Assembly: GCF_000236805.1 (NCBI RefSeq)
Contig: NZ_AGFX01000009.1
Span: forward strand, 62,001-126,000
Reading direction: 5' to 3'
Source: Paenibacillus peoriae KCTC 3763
Lineage (GTDB): Bacteria > Bacillota > Bacilli > Paenibacillales > Paenibacillaceae
DNA length: 64,000 nt
Below the pieces are notes generated by a model, which saw only the letters and a program-made list of their open reading frames with translations, was not told the origin of the DNA and searched no databases. This document shows, one piece after another, positions 58,526-64,000 of the stretch. Numbering within the stretch: position 1 is the stretch's first letter; each line of letters begins with the position of its first letter. The position numbers were made by a program, and so were the translations under genes.

Positions 58526-58906
58526 ATGCCAACGCAAGCTGAAATGAAAGCAGTGGTACAAAAATATATTGATGGTCTTAATAATCATGATGCTGAAGCA
58601 TTAGCTTCACTTTATGCAGACAATGCAAGGATTGAAGATCCTGTTGGATCAGAAAGTATAGTAGAGGGGAAAGATGCAATTTATAATATGTATAAAGTTG
58701 CTGCAACTATTCTTGAAAAGGCTGAATTAGATGCACCTATTAGAGCTTCTCATGGTAATTCTGCAGCAATGGCTTTTACTTTTTATTTAAACATAAATGG
58801 GGTTAAATCAAAAACTCGTGCTATTGATGTTATGACATTTGATGAATCCTGTAAAATTATAGATATGAAAGCATACTGGGGTTCTGAAGATAGCGCTGAA
58901 GTTTAA
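58526..58906 (+). CDS. SnoaL/ketosteroid-isomerase-like protein
   Basis: 126 residues from the ATG at 58526 (AGGAG about 8 nt upstream). MKAVVQKYIDGLNNHDAEAL, ASLYADNARIEDPVGSE and VEGKDAIYNMYKVA are the NTF2/steroid delta-isomerase pattern, with an Asp/Glu-rich pocket; AMAFTFYLNINGVKSKTRAI and MKAYWGSED finish the fold. It resembles delta-5-3-ketosteroid isomerase-like proteins in soil bacteria, but activity is unproven. Its AT-rich composition resembles the neighbouring tetR fragment, and the pair looks acquired. With the repressor broken it should be derepressed. Confidence 0.8.
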   Translation: MPTQAEMKAVVQKYIDGLNNHDAEALASLYADNARIEDPVGSESIVEGKDAIYNMYKVAATILEKAELDAPIRASHGNSAAMAFTFYLNINGVKSKTRAIDVMTFDESCKIIDMKAYWGSEDSAEV

Positions 58907-58992
58907 TAAGTAGATATTAGCTTTAAATAGAACAATTGTGGACGCTGTAACAATGGATTTTTCACAGTGCTGTTGAGGGATGAACGAAAAAA

Positions 58993-59024
58993 AGATGACC
59001 CCTCAACGAATTCAGAGGTCATCT
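58993..59024 (-). terminator. Terminator of the secreted-protein gene
   Basis: AGATGACC and GGTCATCT form the stem; on the minus strand a run of seven T follows. It ends the transcript from 60763. Confidence 0.75.
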
Positions 59025-59086
59025 GCTTGCTGGTTAAGCTCGGGGCGGTTTGTTATAAACCATCCACAATCCGGGAAATGCATCTA

Positions 59087-60763
59087 CTATTCTAAAAGAT
59101 CTTCGATATTCAAAGTAATACCGTTATAGGTAGCATAACCATAACTTTTGGGCTTGCCATCTACATCTGTATCAAACAACAGCCTAGCAGGCATAGATCC
59201 TGTCATTGAGGAGAAAGTTGCCCTAAATTTCATTTCACCCTGTTTTTTACCAGTCAATTGAACATCAGCTTCATAACGGCTTTCACCAGCAAAATTAGTG
59301 TTTGTCTTCTCAAATCCATTGTAGAAATTCACGCCATCATCACTAAAGTTTGCGTACTGAACTTCCGACTGAGCTGAGGAATCTGAGGAAGCATTTCTTT
59401 TATAATAGAGGTAACCAGAACTTTTTCCAGCAATTTTCCCATCTACATTCCCATATACAGAGTCCAGCACAGTCAAGTCTTTAATGCCGTACGGAATATT
59501 ATCCGTGGTTTGTTTAATCGGTACCGTTTTTTTAGGCTTATAATCAAGCAATCTTGCTTTCTGGATCCGCATTTGTGAACCGCTGCTGCCTCTATACACC
59601 TCCAGCCACATCGCACGTTTACCATCAGGATGCCAGGACATAGGGGAGCAATAAACCCAATTCTCATCACTAGTGAGCTGTACTCCTTTATATCCTTCCT
59701 GGTGCATAGAACGGTTAACGTCTATCAAAGCTGGACCAATGTTTCCCTCTCTGAAATTGCGCACCCCGGTAACTGCATAAGTATAGAGTAACCCGATCAT
59801 ATCCGTAGTATATATACCGTAGGGCCTAGGCATGAGTCCAAAAATGGCAGGATCGGTATGCTCCGAGAATCTTGTAGTCATTACCATTCCCAATCGTTCA
59901 TCAGGGGAAAAGATCGTTGTTTCATTATATCCGGGAGTATAAGTGACCTGGGTAACACTTTCAGAATTTAAATCCTGTACAACGGAATCAGGTGTACTGT
60001 AATACATTCCCGCAACAATGGATATTGCATTGCCTCCCTTGACAAACTGCTTGACTTCTCCTCCCCGTAAAGGATTGGGAATAAGAAAACCTGGGTTATT
60101 CGGGTCGTTTTCAAGGGAATGTATTGTGCTGATTAGCTGCACGTTTTCAAGAACATAGTTATCCGGTTTACGTTTCAAGACACCGATCGCTGCCGCGGCA
60201 CCAATATCTGAGCGGAGCATTGTCCAACTCATATGCTTATTGTCAGGTGCTATGATGATTTCCGACCAATGCATGGTCGTGCGTTCATCGTCTACTAAGA
60301 CTGACGGAAATTCTACAGGAACTATATTTGTTCTTTTACATTTATCGATGTTAGGCGCACATTCAAGTACGTAATCTCCCAGTAACACCCGCTTATTATC
60401 TTGAAATGGCATAATTCGGATACCATTTGACTTTGGTTTTGTCGGTATAATTCCAGAGTAGATGACCTTGAATTTCGTTCCGTTATCGTTGAGAACAGCC
60501 ATGTTCCAAAAATCGGCCGTATGGATATCGTTCTCTGTTTTATAAATAATAAGTACTTTCCCTGAGTAAGTGTAAGTACTGCTCTCCAGTTTTTTCACAT
60601 CATCGGGTAATGGAATACTGCTGATGACTACTCTTCCAATTCCATTGCTTCTGGCTTCTGGACTGTTATTGTCTGAAGTTATATCGGAAGCTGCTAAAGT
60701 CGGTACTCCCATCGACAATAATAAACAAAGTACCATGAAGACTGAAATGAATTTTTTTTTCAT
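59087..60763 (-). CDS. Secreted protein of unknown function, probable beta-propeller
   Basis: 558 residues from the ATG at 60763 (GGAGG 7 nt upstream). A signal peptide is plain: KKKFISVFMVLCLLLSMGVP, cleavage after LAA. Repeated short strands with WSEIIIAPDNKHMSWTM, TIFSPDERLGMVMT and CSPMSWHPDGKRAMWLEVYR suggest TolB/WD-like blades. No catalytic signature, lipobox or anchor is seen. It stands alone between terminators. It may bind or hydrolyse a surface or plant molecule; I cannot go further. Confidence 0.8.
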   Translation of the reverse strand: MKKKFISVFMVLCLLLSMGVPTLAASDITSDNNSPEARSNGIGRVVISSIPLPDDVKKLESSTYTYSGKVLIIYKTENDIHTADFWNMAVLNDNGTKFKVIYSGIIPTKPKSNGIRIMPFQDNKRVLLGDYVLECAPNIDKCKRTNIVPVEFPSVLVDDERTTMHWSEIIIAPDNKHMSWTMLRSDIGAAAAIGVLKRKPDNYVLENVQLISTIHSLENDPNNPGFLIPNPLRGGEVKQFVKGGNAISIVAGMYYSTPDSVVQDLNSESVTQVTYTPGYNETTIFSPDERLGMVMTTRFSEHTDPAIFGLMPRPYGIYTTDMIGLLYTYAVTGVRNFREGNIGPALIDVNRSMHQEGYKGVQLTSDENWVYCSPMSWHPDGKRAMWLEVYRGSSGSQMRIQKARLLDYKPKKTVPIKQTTDNIPYGIKDLTVLDSVYGNVDGKIAGKSSGYLYYKRNASSDSSAQSEVQYANFSDDGVNFYNGFEKTNTNFAGESRYEADVQLTGKKQGEMKFRATFSSMTGSMPARLLFDTDVDGKPKSYGYATYNGITLNIEDLLE

Positions 60764-61185
60764 CAAAGTGCCTCCAAATGAACAGTATTTTGTTGCCGCT
60801 TACCACATTCAGCAAAAAAATCCTTTCCCAATTCTCTACCAAAAGTATTTAGTAGACCAGTACCCGTTCACCTCCCCTGCAAAGCTAATATTCCGATAAC
60901 ACTAGCTGCAAAACAAATAATGTATCTGCTCTCATATTTTATATCACATTGCATTGTTTACATTGGATAATGTTTGATCAACATTTTCATTTTTAAGTTT
61001 TAACACGGTCATTTTAATGTTCATAGATGTGGTTGATATAAATGGAAGTTGCAGGTGTACAATGGAAATAAGGACGCTTAGCAGAGGAAGGGGTGAAGAT
61101 GGAACATAATAAATGACTCCACAGAGCAGCGATGAAGTTAAGAAACATGAGGCTTCAAAATAAACTGCTATAGTCAATCAGCCTG
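60764..61185. other. Intergenic region, nothing recognised
   Basis: AT-rich DNA between the secreted-protein gene and the wrbA relic. I see no gene, terminator or strong inverted repeat. Confidence 0.5.
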
Positions 61186-61671
61186 ATGTCTGTTTAAATG
61201 TAAAATTAGCAATAATTTATCACAGCATGGGTGGCACAAATTATCAACTAGCAAAATGGGCTGAAGAAGGGACGAAAGAAACTTGTGCTGAAGTAAAAGT
61301 ATTAAAAGTACCTGAGCTTACACCGCAATCAGCAATTGAGGGAAATCCTATTTGGAAAGCTCATGCTGAGGCTACTGGGGTTGTACCAGTTTCCTTGATA
61401 CAACTGGCGGTCTTTGGTTCCAAGGCAAACTGGCAAATAAAGTGGTAAGTGCCATGACTTCAGCACAAAATGCTCACGGTGGACAAGAGGCAACTATTTT
61501 ATCACTTTATACAACGATGTATCATTGGGGAGAGATTGTAGCAACCCCTGGTTATACAGACCCAGTTACATTTGGCGCTGGCGGTAACCCGTATGGAACA
61601 AGTGTAACTGTTGGTCAAGATGGTAAAATGATTGAAGATGTGCAAGCAGCTGTAAAACATCAAGCTAAATC
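61186..61671 (+). pseudogene. wrbA: WrbA-type NAD(P)H:quinone oxidoreductase, internally deleted
   Basis: The start ATGTCTGTT is followed by a shift; then KLAIIYHSMGGTNYQLAKWA (flavodoxin phosphate loop), VLKVPELTPQSAIEGN and GVVPVSLI. A deletion removes the FMN-binding DAIIFGxPTRFGNM region. The next frame resumes TTGGLWFQGKLANKVVSAMT, GGQEATILSLYTTMYHWGEI and GGNPYGTSVTVGQDGKMIED. The C-terminus is then replaced by an exact-looking hairpin sequence. The protein cannot bind FMN normally. Confidence 0.8.
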
Positions 61672-61674
61672 AAA

Positions 61675-61718
61675 GGGGGTGTCCCGAACAGCCATTTCAT
61701 GGCTGTTGGGACACCCCC
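61675..61718. repeat. 44-bp near-perfect hairpin inserted at the wrbA end
   Basis: GGGGGTGTCCC and GGGACACCCCC flank AACAGCCAT/ATGGCTGTT around a TTC loop, with one unpaired G. The frame runs straight through it. It looks like a small palindromic mobile repeat or IS tip. Downstream to 61855 only an unassigned frame (LLRQYLDSSEKTAN) is seen. Confidence 0.6.
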
Positions 61719-61855
61719 TAATTTCTGTAGATAATAACTTGAATGGAATCGGGACTTGCCTGCTGCGGCAATATTTGGACTCAAGTGAGAAAACGGCCAA
61801 CTGCAAGAGCTGGCAGGGGAGCAAATAGTTTTGAAAAGAGTAGGGTCATTTCATT

Positions 61856-63040
61856 TTAAGCAATACCATTTAGGCTTTTTTCAATACTCTCCAATGCTTG
61901 TTGTAAAAGGGATCTAGGGCAAGCAAAGTTGATTCTTTGGAACAACTCTCCTCCAGCGCCAAAGATAAAACCATCGTCCAATGCAACTTTTGCTTTTTTC
62001 TGCATCAATTGCTGTAGTTCAAGATCAGAAAGTCCAAGATTGCTAAAGTCAAGCCATGCCAAATAGGTTGCTTCTGGTTTGATCAATTTTACCTTGGGCA
62101 TGCGTTCTTTTACGAAGCGATCTATAAAGTCAAGATTCTCCGCAAGGTACGTAAGAAGTTGCTCAAGCCACTCTTCACCCTCATTATATGCAGCGATTTG
62201 GGCCACAGATGCAAAAGAGCCTGGATCAATATCGATTGTAGTTAGTTTGTGATTAAGTTCATTTCTAATTCGTTCATTTGGGATAATGATATTTGATACC
62301 TGTAAACCTGCCAGATTAAATGTTTTTGATGGAGATGTACACACTATAGAATTCATTCTGAATTCTTCGGAAATTTTCCCAAATGGGGTATGGTGATTAG
62401 GATGAAAGATCAAGTCAGAGTGAATTTCATCAGAAACGATCAGCACATTATTTTTAATACAAATCTCACCTAATTGTTTCAATTCTGCTTCTGTCCATAC
62501 CCGTCCCACAGGATTGTGTGGGCTGCATAAGAACATTAATTTAGTTCTGCTGTCCTTTGCGATTCTTTCTAATTCAGCAAAATTGATTGTATATTCACCT
62601 TTGTCATAGATCAACGGATTGTTCGCTATATGGCATTCATTACTTGTAATAATGTTTAGAAACGGGTAATAAACCGGGCTTTGAATAATTACTTTATCCC
62701 CTTTATTGCAGAACGTCTTAACAATAAAGTTCAGTGCGGGAATGATACCAGGTGTGAATAAAATCCACTCCTTTTCAATATCCCATCCATTTCTCTTTTT
62801 TTGCCAGTTAACGGCAGATTCCAAAAATTCTTCACTTTTATGACCATAACCATAAATACCGTGTTCAGCTCTGCTAATTAAGGCATCAATAATAGGCTGG
62901 GCTGCCTTAAAATCCATATCGGCAATCCACATTGGAATGCTGTTTTCTTCGTTGAATTTCTCTTTAAGATGCTTCTTTGACCATTTAATCGAATCTGTTC
63001 TTTTTCTGTCGATGATTTCATCAAAATTGTATATTGTCAT
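61856..63040 (-). CDS. patB: PatB/MalY-type cystathionine beta-lyase (PLP enzyme)
   Basis: 394 residues. WSKKHLKEKFNEENSIPMWI-ADMDF is the PatB/MalY opening; IYGYGHKSEEFLESAVNWQK, ILFTPGIIPALNFIVKTFC, CSPHNPVGRVWT, VSDEIHSDLIFH and SPSKTFNLAGLQ follow, with the PLP lysine at position 239. The enzyme cleaves cystathionine or related C-S bonds, giving homocysteine, pyruvate and ammonia; in Bacillus PatB this serves methionine biosynthesis. AGAGAGGAA precedes the ATG. A MarR gene lies 100 bp upstream on the same strand and may control it. Confidence 0.9.
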   Translation of the reverse strand: MTIYNFDEIIDRKRTDSIKWSKKHLKEKFNEENSIPMWIADMDFKAAQPIIDALISRAEHGIYGYGHKSEEFLESAVNWQKKRNGWDIEKEWILFTPGIIPALNFIVKTFCNKGDKVIIQSPVYYPFLNIITSNECHIANNPLIYDKGEYTINFAELERIAKDSRTKLMFLCSPHNPVGRVWTEAELKQLGEICIKNNVLIVSDEIHSDLIFHPNHHTPFGKISEEFRMNSIVCTSPSKTFNLAGLQVSNIIIPNERIRNELNHKLTTIDIDPGSFASVAQIAAYNEGEEWLEQLLTYLAENLDFIDRFVKERMPKVKLIKPEATYLAWLDFSNLGLSDLELQQLMQKKAKVALDDGFIFGAGGELFQRINFACPRSLLQQALESIEKSLNGIA

Positions 63041-63142
63041 GTTATTCCTCTCTCACCAGTGAGTATTTGAACAAAAATAGTATAGCACCTAAACTATTTT
63101 TATTCAATATCTGTCTATATTTGCGGATCAAATACTGGATTG

Positions 63143-63631
63143 CTATGTTCGAGGAGAAACTAACAGTTCTGAATACCGCTGCATTACGTTGTAAAAAGCA
63201 TTTATTTCTTCGGAAGTGAAACTCTCGTGTAAAATTTTGTCGGCCCACATGAGTTCCTTAATATCGTATAATTTGTGGGCTCTGCTCAACGCTGCTCCTT
63301 TCTCTGTGACGTAAAGGTTCAGGTTTTTAGCATTTCCATTTTCTTTCTCTCGAATAATGAATCCGCGCTGCTCCAGTTTTATCACAATTTGCGAAGCAGC
63401 CCCCTTTGTGCGGTTCCATTCTAATGCAAGCTTACCGGCAGTTATTCCTGGATTTTCTTCAATCATCGTCAGTGTATGCACTTCGACCATATTAATATGG
63501 TCGCCAGTACCGTAATCACGAGTAGCTTTAATATAATCGCTATATGTCATAACAAACTTGTATATGATACTTGCCTTGGCATCTAATTCGTGATATTTGT
63601 CATCTCTTTCTTCCAATTCCATAGCGTACAT
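63143..63631 (-). CDS. MarR-family transcriptional regulator
   Basis: About 162 residues. I place the start at the ATG at 63631, with AAAGG 4 nt upstream; a TTG at 63643 is alternative. The winged helix is HTLTMIEENPGITAGKLALE followed by WNRTKGAASQIVIKLEQRGF and IIREKENGNAKNLNLYVTEK. The N-terminal dimer helix is ASIIYKFVMTYSDYIK. Upstream of patB on the same strand; it could sense cysteine or a thiol compound, which is inference. Confidence 0.85.
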   Translation of the reverse strand: MYAMELEERDDKYHELDAKASIIYKFVMTYSDYIKATRDYGTGDHINMVEVHTLTMIEENPGITAGKLALEWNRTKGAASQIVIKLEQRGFIIREKENGNAKNLNLYVTEKGAALSRAHKLYDIKELMWADKILHESFTSEEINAFYNVMQRYSELLVSPRT

Positions 63632-63886
63632 TCTACCTTTCAATCGTAATTTATCAAATGTATCGTACCATATACATATAGTTACGTCATAGTTGAGTTC
63701 CAGTCATTGTCCTAACACTTAAATGCTAATTATATTGGAGCCGGATCAGATAACGAAAAGAACGGACACCAATTTTTCTGCATACCTATGAGCTCATTAA
63801 TGGAGTAGGCTGGGCGGAGCTATTCTGAGCGGATGGACGATCCGCAAGCTGCGGCAGGCCGGATACAAAATGTTTTAAGGCAAGCC

Positions 63887-63937
63887 AAAAGCGCGAGCCG
63901 ACAGGGGAGATATCCCTGGCGGCTCGCGCTTTTTTTC
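63887..63937. terminator. Strong terminator near window end
   Basis: AAAAGCGCGAGCCG pairs perfectly with CGGCTCGCGCTTTT and is followed by T residues on the plus strand. It may serve both the unassigned rightward sequence and the partial gene on the minus strand. 63632-63886 holds no gene I can support. Confidence 0.85.
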
Positions 63938-63945
63938 GCTGGCCG

Positions 63946-64000
63946 TTATTCCTTTTGTCCCATTTTCCACTTCTGGTATTCGAGGAAGTCCTTGAACTCT
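63946..64000 (-). CDS. C-terminal end of an unidentified protein (runs off window)
   Basis: The minus strand carries EFKDFLEYQKWKMGQKE followed by TAA, with the terminator just beyond. Only 17 codons are in the window, so no family can be assigned. The position before a strong terminator is the reason to accept it as a real gene end. Confidence 0.45.
   Translation of the reverse strand, partial: EFKDFLEYQKWKMGQKE

Overview
The window looks like chromosomal DNA of a low-to-mid GC Bacillota, most likely Paenibacillus or a close relative. This rests on gene content and gene style: strong AGGAGG ribosome-binding sites, YesN/YesM two-component pairs, LplA-type sugar-binding lipoprotein, XynC/XynD xylanolytic enzymes, AzlCD, PaiA, YtkL, PatB/MalY and a rifampin phosphotransferase. 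No rRNA, tRNA, CRISPR array or prophage was seen. The genus is inferred from these families, not from a marker gene.

Layout. 0-10 kb: a MerR N-terminus at the edge, an AraC regulator divergent from a dicarboxylate/amino-acid symporter and a GH127-type beta-L-arabinofuranosidase, a TetR regulator, a MocR regulator divergent from azlCD, and a secreted pectate lyase. 10-17 kb: a WYL-regulator relic, an EVE-domain protein, a first azoreductase, a MerR/SDR pair with clear operator architecture, an AT-rich block (YczE-like membrane protein, MarR, paiA), a decayed guanidine-I riboswitch that no longer precedes an exporter, and a zinc alcohol dehydrogenase. 17-29 kb: cytochrome P450, GPH sugar symporter, a NarL-type histidine kinase with a frameshifted response regulator, rifampin phosphotransferase (rph), an NTF2-like protein and a YobV/YobU-like WYL regulator with two partner genes. 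29.4-33.9 kb: a TetR/ketopantoate-reductase-like/quinone-oxidoreductase set bounded by perfect 17-bp inverted repeats of an IS4-type element.

34-49 kb is a plant cell wall (xylan/arabinoxylan) utilisation island: a DUF5060/apiosidase-like glycosidase under a sigma-A promoter with a CcpA-type cre site, then YesN-YesM-LplA, then secreted GH43, GH10, GH43-CBM6 (XynD) and GH30 (XynC) enzymes. The island is visibly decaying. The LplB permease survives only as a relic, a ferulate-type esterase is frameshifted, XynC has lost most of a C-terminal CBM, and the first three secreted enzymes are each followed by a broken copy of the same ricin-type lectin module.

49-64 kb: UPF0173 hydrolase, a second azoreductase with a tautomerase divergent from an XRE-STAND-TPR regulator, an EamA transporter behind a leader terminator, a GH1 phospho-beta-glucosidase, a doubly frameshifted TetR gene opposite an intact palindromic operator and a SnoaL-like gene, a large secreted protein of unknown function, a deleted wrbA, patB and a MarR regulator.

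The dominant theme is many small regulator/effector modules mixed with gene fossils. I did not find a clearly new multi-gene system. The strongest novel-looking signals are the triplicated decaying lectin modules, the orphan guanidine riboswitch, the leader attenuator of the EamA gene, and the IS-end-bounded passenger block.
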